A stretch of DNA of 64,000 bases from Gemmatimonas sp. GTDB taxonomy: Bacteria > Gemmatimonadota > Gemmatimonadetes > Gemmatimonadales > Gemmatimonadaceae. Below are positions 52,140 through 62,067 of the stretch, in pieces. The notes under the pieces were generated by a model. It was given only the letters and a program-made list of their open reading frames with translations, did no database searches and was not told the DNA's origin. Location: contig NZ_JANPLK010000049.1 of the NCBI RefSeq assembly GCF_031426495.1, forward strand, positions 1 to 64,000, written 5' to 3'. Made by a program: the position numbers and the translations under genes. The first letter of the stretch is position 1; each line of letters opens with the position of its first letter.

Positions 52140-54839
52140 ATGCGCGTACCCTTCGTTTCTGCGCGACGCACCGCGTTCTTCGCTCGAACCCTGACGGCCG
52201 GGATGCTCCTGCCGCTCGCCGCGGTCTCCGCGCAAAACCGCGGACCGAAATCGGCCGACGCCAAGCCTGCGGAACCGAACCCGTTGGCGGATGAAGGCTA
52301 CGTGGCGCCGCCGCCGTCGATCGCACGTCTGGTGACCGCGCCGCGCGAGCAGAATGTGAACTTCACGGCGCCGAATCCCGGGAGCCGTCAGTACTTCCTG
52401 CGCACCATGAGCGACGGACTACCGTCGCTGCAGAACGTGGGCAAGGAGCACCACAATCTGGGTGGCTTCCAGGTCGACTATCGGGGCAACCGCGATCGCG
52501 CGATCACGATGCGCAGCAGCGCCGGCTTCGAGATCACCGAGTGGGCCAGTGGCCGCAAGATTCCGGTAAGCATTCCGGCCGGCGCCCGCGTGAGCACGCC
52601 GGTATGGTCGCCCGATGGCGCGCAGTTCGCCTTTCTCGCGCTGTTCGAAGACGGCACGCAGATCTACGTGGTGGACGCTGCGACCGGAAAGTCACGCGCT
52701 GTGACCACGCGCTCCACCTTGTCGACCAGCGTGACCGCCCCCGAGTGGACGGCCGACGGCACGACCATCGTGACCGTGCTGGTGCCCGATGCGCGTGGCC
52801 CCGAACCCAAGGAACCCAAGCTGGCGACGGGTCCGATGGTGCGCCTGAATGAGAACAACAAGCTCAAGACACGCACCTATCCCGACTTGCTGTCTTCGCC
52901 TTACGAGAAGGCGCTGCTGGAGTACCACACGACGGGTCAGTTGGCGGTGGTGAATGTGAAGACGCGCGCGGTGAAGAAGGTCGGCGCGCCGGGGCTGATT
53001 CGGAGCATCGATCCGTCGCCCGATGGCCAGTATTTCCGCGTGACGTACGTGGAGAAGCCGTTCTCGTATCTGCTGCCTGTCGCGAGCTACGGTACGCGCG
53101 ATGTCGTGATCGACGGCGCCGGCACGGTGCTGCGTGAACTGGTGAAGCGTCCGTTGCGCGAAGGTGAAGAGCCGGCCGACCCCACCGATCCGCAGCCGCG
53201 CACGGCCGCGCCGGCCGGTGCCGGTGCCGCCGGTCGCGCCGCCCCGGTGGATACGGGCAAGCGCAACATCTCGTGGCATCCGTTTGCCGGTGGGTTGTTG
53301 TATGCGCACATCGCGCCGGCCACTGCTACGGCTGGTGCGGCACGTGGCGACTCGACGGCCACAGCCGCTGCGGCTGCCCGTCGCGCCGATCGCCTCATGC
53401 ACTGGAAGGCGCCGTTCGATTCCGCCGGTGGCACGAAGCTATACGAAACGGCCAATCGCATTGCCAACGTGCAGTTCAGCGACAAGGGCAAGATCATGTT
53501 CGTGAGTGAGACAGGCACCGACGGCACGTTCGAACACGCCATCTTTCTCGACGAGAACAACGCCAAGTTCACCGTGATCGCGCCGCGTGCGCGTGGCCGC
53601 GGCGCCGACAGCACTGCCCGGGCTGCCGCGCCGCCCGCCGGCGGCCCCGGTGGTCGCGGTGCGCGCACGTCGGAACTTGTTACGCGCCCCGGTCGTCGCG
53701 GGGTGCCGGTGGTCGTGGTTTCCACCGACGGCAAGTTCGTGTTCACGCAGGGTACCACGCCCGACAGCGCCGGCAAGACGCCGCGCGCTTTCGTGGAAAA
53801 GGTCGAGATCCGCACCGGCACGCGCAGCCGCATCTACGAGAGCGCGGCCGACGTGTTCGAAACGATCAATGCACCCCTCGATGATGATTTCACGCGCGCG
53901 GTGATTCAGCGCGAGTCGCCCACGGTCGTGCCGCAGTCGTACGTACTCACGCTCGCGTCGCGCGACGTCAAGCAGCTCACGACCAACGTGGATCTCATGC
54001 CCGAGATCACCAAGGCGGTGCGCAAGACGATCGTGGCCCGTCGTGCCGACGGCTATTCGTTCAACGTGAAGGTCACGCTGCCGGCCGACTACAAGGACGG
54101 TACGCGCCTGCCCGCCATGTTCTGGTTCTATCCGCGCGAGTACGACAACCAGGAAGCGTACAACCGCAGTCTCACCCAGGGCGCCGGCGCGGCGAATCGC
54201 TTCCCGACCTACGGCCCGCGTTCACTCGCCTTCATCGTGACGCAGGGCTACGCGCTGATCGAGCCCGACGCCCCGATCTTCGCCAGCGAAGGGCAGCTGC
54301 CGAACGACAACTACGTGGTGGACCTCCGCAACAACCTGGCGGCCGTCATCGACGCGCTCGATACGCTGGCCATCGTCGACCGTCAGCGCCTGGGGATCGG
54401 CGGCCACAGCTACGGCGCCTTCAGCACGGTGAACGCGATGGTGCACACGCCGTTCTTCAAGGCCGGCATCGCCGGCGACGGGGCCTACAACCGCACGCTC
54501 ACGCCGAACGGCTTCCAGAGCGAGCGCCGTGACCTGTGGCAGGGCCGCCAGACCTATCTCGAGATGTCGCCGTTCCTGTACGCCGACCAGCTGAATGGTG
54601 CGCTACTGATGAATCACAGCACCGAAGACCAGAACGTGGGTACCGATCCGATCAACTCGATCAAGATGTTTCACGCCCTGCAGGGACTCGGCAAAACGGC
54701 ATCGCTATACATGTACCCGTACGAAGACCACGGCCCCGTGGCCCGTGAAACCGTGCTCGATCAGTGGGCGCGCTGGGTGGCGTGGCTCGATAAGTACGTG
54801 AAGAACGCGGGTGCCAAGCCGAAAGTGACGACGATGTAG
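52140..54839 (+). CDS. S9 family prolyl oligopeptidase-like peptidase
   Basis: Exported serine peptidase of 899 aa. A signal peptide ends at VSAQ. The first about 600 residues form a beta-propeller (VWSPDGAQFAFLALFEDGTQIYVVDAATGK and similar blades) with Ala/Gly-rich inserts. The C-terminal alpha/beta hydrolase carries Ser757 in GGHSYGAF, Asp830 in HSTEDQNVG and His864 in YEDHGPVA, a complete triad. It probably degrades peptides in the periplasm or outside the cell. It converges with the TonB receptor gene across a bidirectional hairpin. Confidence 0.93.
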   Translation: MRVPFVSARRTAFFARTLTAGMLLPLAAVSAQNRGPKSADAKPAEPNPLADEGYVAPPPSIARLVTAPREQNVNFTAPNPGSRQYFLRTMSDGLPSLQNVGKEHHNLGGFQVDYRGNRDRAITMRSSAGFEITEWASGRKIPVSIPAGARVSTPVWSPDGAQFAFLALFEDGTQIYVVDAATGKSRAVTTRSTLSTSVTAPEWTADGTTIVTVLVPDARGPEPKEPKLATGPMVRLNENNKLKTRTYPDLLSSPYEKALLEYHTTGQLAVVNVKTRAVKKVGAPGLIRSIDPSPDGQYFRVTYVEKPFSYLLPVASYGTRDVVIDGAGTVLRELVKRPLREGEEPADPTDPQPRTAAPAGAGAAGRAAPVDTGKRNISWHPFAGGLLYAHIAPATATAGAARGDSTATAAAAARRADRLMHWKAPFDSAGGTKLYETANRIANVQFSDKGKIMFVSETGTDGTFEHAIFLDENNAKFTVIAPRARGRGADSTARAAAPPAGGPGGRGARTSELVTRPGRRGVPVVVVSTDGKFVFTQGTTPDSAGKTPRAFVEKVEIRTGTRSRIYESAADVFETINAPLDDDFTRAVIQRESPTVVPQSYVLTLASRDVKQLTTNVDLMPEITKAVRKTIVARRADGYSFNVKVTLPADYKDGTRLPAMFWFYPREYDNQEAYNRSLTQGAGAANRFPTYGPRSLAFIVTQGYALIEPDAPIFASEGQLPNDNYVVDLRNNLAAVIDALDTLAIVDRQRLGIGGHSYGAFSTVNAMVHTPFFKAGIAGDGAYNRTLTPNGFQSERRDLWQGRQTYLEMSPFLYADQLNGALLMNHSTEDQNVGTDPINSIKMFHALQGLGKTASLYMYPYEDHGPVARETVLDQWARWVAWLDKYVKNAGAKPKVTTM

Positions 54840-54863
54840 GCTCGTCGCATTGGGCACATTCGC

Positions 54864-54963
54864 TGAACTGATCACACAGAGACAAGGAGAAAAGGAGATC
54901 ACGGGGGGACGCCTCGTAGTTCTCTTTTTCTCTTTTTCTCTTTGACGCTGTGTGATCAGTTCA
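54864..54963. terminator. Long inverted repeat between convergent genes
   Basis: TGAACTGATCACACAG (54864-54879) pairs exactly with CTGTGTGATCAGTTCA (54948-54963). The inner parts are a purine-rich AGGAGAAAAGGAG tract and a pyrimidine-rich CTCTTTTTCTCTTTTTCTC tract, which can also pair in part. It lies between the S9 peptidase and TonB receptor genes and can end transcription from both sides. Its composition resembles the CACAGAGA-type extragenic repeats of large environmental genomes. Confidence 0.6.
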
Positions 54964-54988
54964 ACGATGCCAGCTCAATACACCAACG

Positions 54989-57346
54989 CTAGAACGTCCA
55001 ATCGATCCCAATGCTCGGCAGCACGCCGATGGACGTTTGGCGCTCCGGCGATCGCAACCGTGCATTCCACGCCACCGCGCTGACGTTCTGTCGTGCGGTG
55101 GCGTTTTGCACGTCGAGATACGTAATCAGCTGCGACGTGCCGATCTGCCAGCGGCGATCGACGCGGGCGTCGAGCGAGAAGAATTGCGGCAGCCGCCCAC
55201 CGTCGTTGTAGCGCGCAAAATCCAACGTGCCCTCACGCACGCCACTGGCCACGAACGGCGTGGTGGGCAATCCAGTGGCCGTGCGCATACGGGTCGACAG
55301 CTCCCACTTGGCGTTGGGACGCCAGCCGAGCAGTGCATTGGCAACGACCGGGGCATCGAAGGCGCCGGGGCGCTTCACGCCATCGATCGCCGCGAAGCGC
55401 GTGCGGTTGGCGCTGATGGTAAGCAGGCCGTACACCGGCACCTGCGAGAGCTTCTTCTGCAGCAACAGCTCGGCACCGACTACCGTACCGCGACCGAGGT
55501 TCGCAAGCGGCTCGAGACCAAACGGAATGTCGTTGGTGGCGTCGTCGAAACCAGACGGCTGCAGCACCGCCTGCGGACGGAAGCGTCGCGCCGGATACTG
55601 CCGGTAGCGCTTGCCGTACACTTCGAACTGCAGCTTCACATCATCGCGCAGCGTGCGCGTGACGCCCGCGATCATCTGATCGGCCGCGAACGGCTTGAGT
55701 GATGCGTTCGACGTATCACCCACCAACCAGATGAGCTGCGGTGGCTGCCAATAGCGACCCACCGACACGGAAGCCGAGGTGCGGGCGCTCTGCTGCCACA
55801 CCGCACTTGCCCGCGGTGCCGTGCGCACCGCGTTGCTCAGGTAGCCGTACCAGTCGCCTCGTACACCGAGGGTGACGCGGAGCCGATCGCCCAGGCGCGT
55901 GGTCGCCTGCGAATACACGGCACCACGCGTGGCGGTGAACGACGTGTCGCGCCGGAGCGGTTGCTCCACGAAGGCCGCATCGCGTCGGAAGGTCCCCGGC
56001 ACCAACAGCTCGTAGCGCAGATCGGAGCCGTACTTCGCCACGACGCCCGTTTCCACGTCAACGCGCGGCGAGAGCTGCCACAGCAGGTCGGTGCGGAGTG
56101 ACTGTTCCCCTTCGGTGGTGTTGGCGGCGAACACCACGCTGGGATCGCGGCCGGGGCCGCCGGAGTCGTTCTGCGTGGTGGTATACCGCGTGTACGTGCG
56201 GCCGAGTGTGGTGGTGAGCAGTCCCTTCGACAGCGTGCGCTGCCAGATCAGCCCAGAAAAGTATTGATCCTGCTTTGGCGCCACCACGCGCGAGTTCTCG
56301 AAGCGATTCTCGTCGGTGTCGTTGTTGAACGTGACCGTGCCCTGCGCGCCGATGAGCACCGCCGAGAGCTGATCGCGCGACGAAAGGCGCCAGACCGCCT
56401 TGCCGGTGAGATCGCGGTAGCTCGGTATGAACCCGAAGCCGGCGGCCTTGAAGATGAAATCGAGGTAGCTGCGGCGCACACCGAGCAGGAACGATCCCCG
56501 TTCACCCAGCGGCCCTTCCACGTAGGCACCGCCGCCGGTGGCCGAGATGTTCACTGAGCCGCTGATGCGGTCACGAGAGCCTTCTCGTAGGCGAATCGCG
56601 GTGACGCTGGCGGTGCGGTCGCCATAGCGCACCCCGAATCCGCCAGCGGACAGTGCGGCGTCCTCCACGAAGGCCACGTTGATCAGCGACAGCGGACCAC
56701 CGGTCGAGCCCTGCGTGCCGAAGTGATTGATGTTTGGCACTTCGATGCCATCCACCGTGAACAGATTCTCGAATGGCGCACCACCGCGGACCACGAGGTC
56801 GTTGCGACCTGCGCTCGTCACGCCCACGCCCGGCAGCACGCTCACCGCACGCACCACGTCTTCCTGCACGCCGGGTGCACGTCGCACTTCTTCGGCGCCG
56901 AAGCGTTGCGTGGACACGGGAAACGAGGCCGGTGGCAATGGCGGAAAGTACGTGGGTGCCACCTGCACGGCGGCGAGTTCCGTCGCCACCGGGGTCAGCT
57001 CCACGAGCACCTCCGCGCTGCGCGCGGTAGTGACCACCACATCACTGCGTACCACGGGGGCAAAGCCGATGCGTCGCAGTTCGAGGCGCGTGATGCCGAC
57101 GGGGACGTTGGGGAGCACGAATCGACCGACCGAATCGGACAACGCCGCGATCACGCTGCCAGACGCGGTGGCCGGGACCCGTATCACCACCCCGGGGATC
57201 GCCTCGCGAGTGGCCGCGCTCACCACCCGTCCGAGTATCGTGCCGGTGGATTGCGCGGTGAGCATCGAGGGCGAAGCGCACCCCATCGCAGAGAGTGCGA
57301 GCGTGAGGACCCGCGTTCGAGACGCGGCGATGGGCCATGTAATCAT
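54989..57346 (-). CDS. TonB-dependent receptor
   Basis: Outer-membrane receptor of 785 aa from ATG 57346. After an export signal containing a Cys (SAMGCASPSMLTAQ) comes a carboxypeptidase regulatory-like domain (GRVVSAATREAIPGVVIRVPAT). The plug has EDVVRAVSVLPGVGVTSAGRNDLVVRGG in pieces and VDGIEVPNINHFGTQG. The barrel ends PSIGIDWTF with the terminal Phe required for assembly. The TonB box is not obvious. Ligand unknown; no partner lipoprotein is adjacent. Confidence 0.92.
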   Translation of the reverse strand: MITWPIAASRTRVLTLALSAMGCASPSMLTAQSTGTILGRVVSAATREAIPGVVIRVPATASGSVIAALSDSVGRFVLPNVPVGITRLELRRIGFAPVVRSDVVVTTARSAEVLVELTPVATELAAVQVAPTYFPPLPPASFPVSTQRFGAEEVRRAPGVQEDVVRAVSVLPGVGVTSAGRNDLVVRGGAPFENLFTVDGIEVPNINHFGTQGSTGGPLSLINVAFVEDAALSAGGFGVRYGDRTASVTAIRLREGSRDRISGSVNISATGGGAYVEGPLGERGSFLLGVRRSYLDFIFKAAGFGFIPSYRDLTGKAVWRLSSRDQLSAVLIGAQGTVTFNNDTDENRFENSRVVAPKQDQYFSGLIWQRTLSKGLLTTTLGRTYTRYTTTQNDSGGPGRDPSVVFAANTTEGEQSLRTDLLWQLSPRVDVETGVVAKYGSDLRYELLVPGTFRRDAAFVEQPLRRDTSFTATRGAVYSQATTRLGDRLRVTLGVRGDWYGYLSNAVRTAPRASAVWQQSARTSASVSVGRYWQPPQLIWLVGDTSNASLKPFAADQMIAGVTRTLRDDVKLQFEVYGKRYRQYPARRFRPQAVLQPSGFDDATNDIPFGLEPLANLGRGTVVGAELLLQKKLSQVPVYGLLTISANRTRFAAIDGVKRPGAFDAPVVANALLGWRPNAKWELSTRMRTATGLPTTPFVASGVREGTLDFARYNDGGRLPQFFSLDARVDRRWQIGTSQLITYLDVQNATARQNVSAVAWNARLRSPERQTSIGVLPSIGIDWTF

Positions 57347-57464
57347 GGTGGTAAAGTACCCTGCCGTTTGAAACGATCCCACACGGACCTTTCCTCGCAA
57401 CCGCACGCGGTATGATCATTCAAATGCCCACGGTACCGCCGCCTTCTCCTTGAGCCTGTTCGGG

Positions 57465-58136
57465 ATGTCGTTTCCTGCCTGTCGCGCCCTCTCGGGCGCA
57501 GTGCTCGGTGCGTTGCTGCCCGTGCTCGTGCCATCGGCGGCGAGGGCACAGGCCGCCCCCCAACGCCCGCATGTCAGCGTGATGCTCAGTGGGGCGGTCG
57601 ACACGCGTACCGCGTCGCACAACGAGACCATTCACGGCGCATTTCAGACGCTGGCCGTTCAAGTCTCCCGTCCGCTCTTCGCGGTGGGCGGCATGTACGT
57701 GGCGTGGCTGGGCGAGATCATGCCGGTCATGCTCGTGACCGCCGGGGCACCACCCAATCGGGTGCCGACCCCGCTCACGAATCCCGCCGAGACGAATGAC
57801 CCGCGGCGACTGGCCCGCTATGCCGTGCGCGATGCGTACGGTGTGGGCTTCGCGCCGTTGGGGGCGGAGGCCGCGTTTTCCTTGGGCGAAAAGACCCAAT
57901 TCTTGTTCAACGTGACGTCAGGCGTGGCGTGGTTTTCGCGGGTGGTGCCGTACGGCAAGGCGACGCAGGCCAACTTCACCGTGGCGCCAGGGCTGTTCCT
58001 TGAACGCCGTATCGGGGGCCGACAGGCGTTGGCGGTAGGGTATCAGCTGCACCATTTGTCGAATGCCAGCATGGGCGGCGCGAACCCGGGCATGAACTCG
58101 CACATCTTCTCGGTGCGCGTGTCGAAGCTGCGGTGA
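57465..58136 (+). CDS. Acyloxyacyl hydrolase / lipid A deacylase (PagL-like)
   Basis: Outer-membrane lipase-like protein of 223 aa. The signal peptide ends ARAQ. The C-terminal part YQLHHLSNASMGGANPGMNSHI is the PagL signature, with the HLSN segment carrying the His and Ser expected in the active site; the third residue, Glu, is not obvious in the usual place. The enzyme would remove the 3-O acyl chain of lipid A. I use ATG 57465; TTG 57450 is an alternative. Confidence 0.78.
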   Translation: MSFPACRALSGAVLGALLPVLVPSAARAQAAPQRPHVSVMLSGAVDTRTASHNETIHGAFQTLAVQVSRPLFAVGGMYVAWLGEIMPVMLVTAGAPPNRVPTPLTNPAETNDPRRLARYAVRDAYGVGFAPLGAEAAFSLGEKTQFLFNVTSGVAWFSRVVPYGKATQANFTVAPGLFLERRIGGRQALAVGYQLHHLSNASMGGANPGMNSHIFSVRVSKLR

Positions 58137-58174
58137 ACACGCGGGCCCGGAGATTGCTCCGGGCCCCGCTGTGT

Positions 58175-59986
58175 TTACGGAACGATCACCTTCGGCTTCG
58201 CCGGCTTCGTGCCGTTCAACCGCGGTCGTGGACCATTGCCCACTTCCACCACGAGATCCTTGATGTAGTTCGCGATCTTCGCGTAGTGCGGGTAGTCGAT
58301 GAACTCGGGCTCGTCGCTGCGCTGGTGGTAGTCTCCGTGCAGTCCCGTAAAGAAGAACGCGATCGGCACGCCCTGCTGCGCGTAATTGAAGTGATCGCTT
58401 CGGCCGTAGATGTTGTTGTAGCCGCTCCACGCGATCGGCTCGTCGAACTTGTAGTCGAAGGTCAGCGGCTTGCTCTGCTTGCTGTTCACCGCCTTCACGG
58501 TTTCGCCCAGATCCTTCGAGTCGAAGAACGAGCCGACCACGCCCACATAGTCAGGGCCACCACCAGGCAGGTCTTCGGCGCGGCCACGACCGATCATGTC
58601 CACGTTGAGCTGTGCCACGACCGAGTCGATGGGCACGGTGGGATTGCGCGTGAAGTACGCCGATCCTACCAGTCCGCCTTCCTCGCCGGTGTGCCAGATG
58701 AACAACGTGGAGCGCTTGGGCTTCACCGGCATGGCCATCATCGCTTCCGCGATCTCCAGCACGCCCATCGAGCCCGATCCATCGTCGTCGGCGCCGTTGT
58801 TGATGGAATCGAGCCGCGCCTTGGGATGCACCTTGCGGATGCTGTCCATATTCACGCGAATCGTCGTGAGCACTTCGGGGCCGAGGCCCTGCATGTTGTT
58901 CGCCAGCAGGCGCTTGTTCTTCTCGATGTTGAAGGCGCGAATGGAGTCCTTGTCCACCGGCGTCGTCATGCCCACGTGATCGTTGTGGGCGCCGATCGCG
59001 ACGTACTGGTGTTTGAGCACAGGATCACTGCCCGGCACGACCGCCACCACGTTGCGCGCCCAGTCGGTGGGCGTATCCACGAAATCCAGCGACGCGGTCA
59101 CAGTGCCACCCTTCTGGCCGGCCGAGAGTCCGTCGATGTTGCTTCGCTTGAACAAGCGCGCGGCGGCATCGCGCGTGAGACGGATCGTCGCCTGCGGCTG
59201 CAGCGTGGCGATCTGCGCTTTGAGCAGCGCAATGGAGTCCACCGGACCGCGGGTGGCACCGGCGGGCGCACCGCGTCCGGGCGCGCTCGACGTGGCCACG
59301 ATCGGCTCGTTGAGGGCCACGCGCTGGGCCGGCGTAAGGGCGTCGAGATCGATCGTGGCGATAGCCACCGCATCATCGAAGCGCGAGCGGGCCGGCGCGG
59401 CCCCGCCGCGCACGGCGAAGGCTTGTCCCTGCCCCCCACGCGGGCCGTTGGGATTGGGCAGCAAGACCACGAACTTGCCCGCGGCGTCAGCGGCCGAGAT
59501 CTGCGTGGTGGAGTCGCCCTGCGTGCCACCAAACACCACCTCGGCGCCGGCAATCGGGCGCGGCGCACGCTGGCCCGGCACGGCCACGAAGTCCGTGTTC
59601 CACGCGACGGGATTCCCGTCCACCGTCAGGCGCGAGTGGTCGGTGAACTTCCGCAGATGGTAGGGCAACGCCTGGAAATAGGTGCCGTTGTCACCGGCCG
59701 GCAGCAGCCCCAAACGCTTCACCTCGGCGGCGATCATGTCGGTGCCCTTCTTGTTGCCGACGCGGCCGACCTGACGGCCGAGCATGGAGTCGTCGGCGAA
59801 CTGGTAGAGACGGATCTGCAAATCGCGCACGTCGATGGCCGCCTTGGTCGGCGCCGGCTTGAGCGTGGCGGGATTGCCGTATTGGTTCGTCTTGGCGGTA
59901 CCCTGCGCGGAAAGCAGCGCGGGAAGGGTGACCAGGCCGCACACGGACGCAGCGAGGGACAAGCGGGCGAGCCCGAAGGATCGCAT
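58175..59986 (-). CDS. M28 family zinc metallopeptidase with PA-like insert
   Basis: Exported aminopeptidase-like protein of 603 aa with a signal peptide ending LSAQ. The M28 zinc-binding set is visible: AIGAHNDHVG (His and the first Asp), NNGADDDGSGSMGVLE (Asp), HTGEEGGLVGS (Glu pair, one catalytic), VDMIGRG (Asp) and RSDHFNYAQQGVP (His). A PA-like domain (PIAGAEVVFGGT through FVVLLPNP) lies before the peptidase domain. It probably cleaves N-terminal residues from peptides in the periplasm. Confidence 0.92.
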   Translation of the reverse strand: MRSFGLARLSLAASVCGLVTLPALLSAQGTAKTNQYGNPATLKPAPTKAAIDVRDLQIRLYQFADDSMLGRQVGRVGNKKGTDMIAAEVKRLGLLPAGDNGTYFQALPYHLRKFTDHSRLTVDGNPVAWNTDFVAVPGQRAPRPIAGAEVVFGGTQGDSTTQISAADAAGKFVVLLPNPNGPRGGQGQAFAVRGGAAPARSRFDDAVAIATIDLDALTPAQRVALNEPIVATSSAPGRGAPAGATRGPVDSIALLKAQIATLQPQATIRLTRDAAARLFKRSNIDGLSAGQKGGTVTASLDFVDTPTDWARNVVAVVPGSDPVLKHQYVAIGAHNDHVGMTTPVDKDSIRAFNIEKNKRLLANNMQGLGPEVLTTIRVNMDSIRKVHPKARLDSINNGADDDGSGSMGVLEIAEAMMAMPVKPKRSTLFIWHTGEEGGLVGSAYFTRNPTVPIDSVVAQLNVDMIGRGRAEDLPGGGPDYVGVVGSFFDSKDLGETVKAVNSKQSKPLTFDYKFDEPIAWSGYNNIYGRSDHFNYAQQGVPIAFFFTGLHGDYHQRSDEPEFIDYPHYAKIANYIKDLVVEVGNGPRPRLNGTKPAKPKVIVP

Positions 59987-60132
59987 GGTTGCTCCAGGGG
60001 AGAATTGAGAGAGGGCGGGATGTCCTGAAGCATACGTAAGCCGACCACGCAGTGTTCAGCGAATCACAGCGGAAGAGGCGTGGGGGCTGACGGCGGGCCA
60101 TATTGGGCGTCGACCCCTTCCCGGACATCTGT

Positions 60133-62067
60133 ATGCGGCTGTTGGTCCCGATCCTTCTGTTGGCGGCAGGCGTTGAGGTGAGCGCGCAGACAAGCGCGCA
60201 GATAAGCGCGCAGGCACCCATTCCCGCGACGACCTACGAGCTACTCCGCGCCGAACACGCCCGTGGCACGGATATGCGGAGTATCGACGCCGCGTTGCTG
60301 AGTGGCGATTCGGTGCGGCAGCGCCTGGCCGTTCGTGCGATCGGCCGCTTCGAACAGTCTCCGCTGGAGTCGAAGATCACGCCGTTGCTGACCGCACGCG
60401 CCGCCTCGGTGCGACGGGAAGCGGTGAATGCGCTGGGGCAGATGCGCTCGCGCTACGACGTGGCCGCGCTGCTCGCCAGCGAGAACGACCCGGCCGTTCG
60501 CGCCATGATCTACGAAACGCTCGGCCGGAACCCCGACGCCGCCGCCACCAACGCGCAAACACTCACCGATGGATTGCGCGACAGCAGTGCGGTGGTGAGG
60601 TCGGGTGCCGCCCGCGGCATGGAGTCCCTGTTACGGCGCACGGCACGCACCACGGCGCCGAGCGCGGCAACGCTGCGGACCATTCGCGACGCGGTGAAGA
60701 GCAACCGGGCATCGGACACCCGCCAGTTGTTGTTGCTCGCCATGACGGCGGCGAACGATCGCGATTCGGCAACGGTCGCCGTGGCGCTCCGCGACACGAG
60801 CCCGGAGGTACGGCGGGTGGCGGTGGCGCTCGGACGCACATGGGTGAGCGACCCCGCGCCGATGGTGCGGTGGCAGGCACTCCGCGTGGCCGGCACCTGT
60901 GCCCGCGCCACCGCGCACGTCCGCGACAGCAGCGAGCATGTCGCGTTGCTGGCGATCGACCTACTTGGCGATCAGAAGTGCGCGGACGCGGCAGCGCTGG
61001 CGGCGCTCGACCGCGAGAGCCGTGCCAACGCTGCGTGGCGGCACCAGGCGCATGCCGCGGTATCGTTGGCCAAGGTGGCACCGGCCCGTGCGGCAGCGAT
61101 GGTGCGGCGGCTGGCCTCGTCGACCACGTGGCAGGCCCGCGTGTACGCCGCCAACGCCGCCAAGCTGCTGAAGGACAGCACGACGCTGCGCGCGTTAGCG
61201 ATGGACAAGGAGCCGAACGTCGTGATCGCGGCGATGACCACGCGCGAGCAGGCATTGCGTGCACTCACGAGCGATCATGCGGGCCTCGCGCTCGCCGCAG
61301 CGACGCGGCTCAAAGGCGACAAGGATCTCGTGAGCGCGCTGCCGCAGTTGCGGGCTGCCTTCGATCGCTTCACCGCCACGCATCGCGTGAGCCTGCGCGA
61401 TCCACGCGCGGCGCTGCTGGAGCGTATCGGCGAAGCCGCCGATGGTCCAAGTACGATCTGGCTGCGTGAGCGACTGAAGGACCCGGATCCGGCGATCGCC
61501 AGTGCAGCGGCGCAGTATCTCACGAAGCGCACCGGCAGCACGGTGGCACCCACTACCGCGCGCTACGAACCCGCCGCGTTTCCAACCGTCGACGAGCTGG
61601 CGGGTCTCGACGGCGCGACCGCCACCATGCGCCTGCGCGGCATCGGCGATGTCGAACTGTCGCTGCGCTTCGACGAGGCCCCGATGGCAGTGCATACGTT
61701 CGTGACGCTCGCGAGCGCGGGGAAGTTCAACGGACTCACGTTTCATCGCATCGTGCCCAACTTCGTGATTCAAGGCGGCAGCCCCGGCGCCGACGAGTAC
61801 GATCCGATCACCGACAGCTTCATGCGCGATGAAGTCGGCCTGGCTCGCAACGCGCGGGGCAGTTTCGGCATCAGCACGCGTGGCCGCGACACCGGCGACG
61901 GACAGATCTATGTGAACCTCGTGAATAACTTCCGGCTCGATCACGATTACACCGTGTTCGCCAGCGTCACGGGTGGCCTCGACCTCATCGACCGTGTGCA
62001 GGAAGGCGACGTGATCGAGTCGATCACCGTGCGCCGCGCCAAAACCTCTGCCCCTCGCCGTCCGTGA
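60133..62067 (+). CDS. HEAT-repeat protein fused to cyclophilin-type peptidyl-prolyl isomerase
   Basis: Exported protein of 644 aa from ATG 60133. The signal peptide ends VSAQ. Residues about 35-470 are HEAT-like helical repeats (RLAVRAIGRFEQSPLESKITPLL, SVRREAVNALGQMRSRYDV, EVRRVAVALGRTW). The C-terminal about 150 residues are a cyclophilin domain: VELSLRFDEAPMAVHTFVTLA, FNGLTFHRIVPNFVIQGG and YTVFASVTGGLDLIDRV. Catalytic Arg is in the FHRIVPNFVIQGG motif. The fusion suggests a periplasmic folding factor that binds clients through the repeats. Its stop overlaps the next start by one base. Confidence 0.9.
   Translation: MRLLVPILLLAAGVEVSAQTSAQISAQAPIPATTYELLRAEHARGTDMRSIDAALLSGDSVRQRLAVRAIGRFEQSPLESKITPLLTARAASVRREAVNALGQMRSRYDVAALLASENDPAVRAMIYETLGRNPDAAATNAQTLTDGLRDSSAVVRSGAARGMESLLRRTARTTAPSAATLRTIRDAVKSNRASDTRQLLLLAMTAANDRDSATVAVALRDTSPEVRRVAVALGRTWVSDPAPMVRWQALRVAGTCARATAHVRDSSEHVALLAIDLLGDQKCADAAALAALDRESRANAAWRHQAHAAVSLAKVAPARAAAMVRRLASSTTWQARVYAANAAKLLKDSTTLRALAMDKEPNVVIAAMTTREQALRALTSDHAGLALAAATRLKGDKDLVSALPQLRAAFDRFTATHRVSLRDPRAALLERIGEAADGPSTIWLRERLKDPDPAIASAAAQYLTKRTGSTVAPTTARYEPAAFPTVDELAGLDGATATMRLRGIGDVELSLRFDEAPMAVHTFVTLASAGKFNGLTFHRIVPNFVIQGGSPGADEYDPITDSFMRDEVGLARNARGSFGISTRGRDTGDGQIYVNLVNNFRLDHDYTVFASVTGGLDLIDRVQEGDVIESITVRRAKTSAPRRP

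Noticed and set aside
58133..60028. 631-codon plus-strand open frame opposite the M28 peptidase
   Set aside because: No family pattern, His/Arg/Val-rich shadow of a complete metallopeptidase gene.
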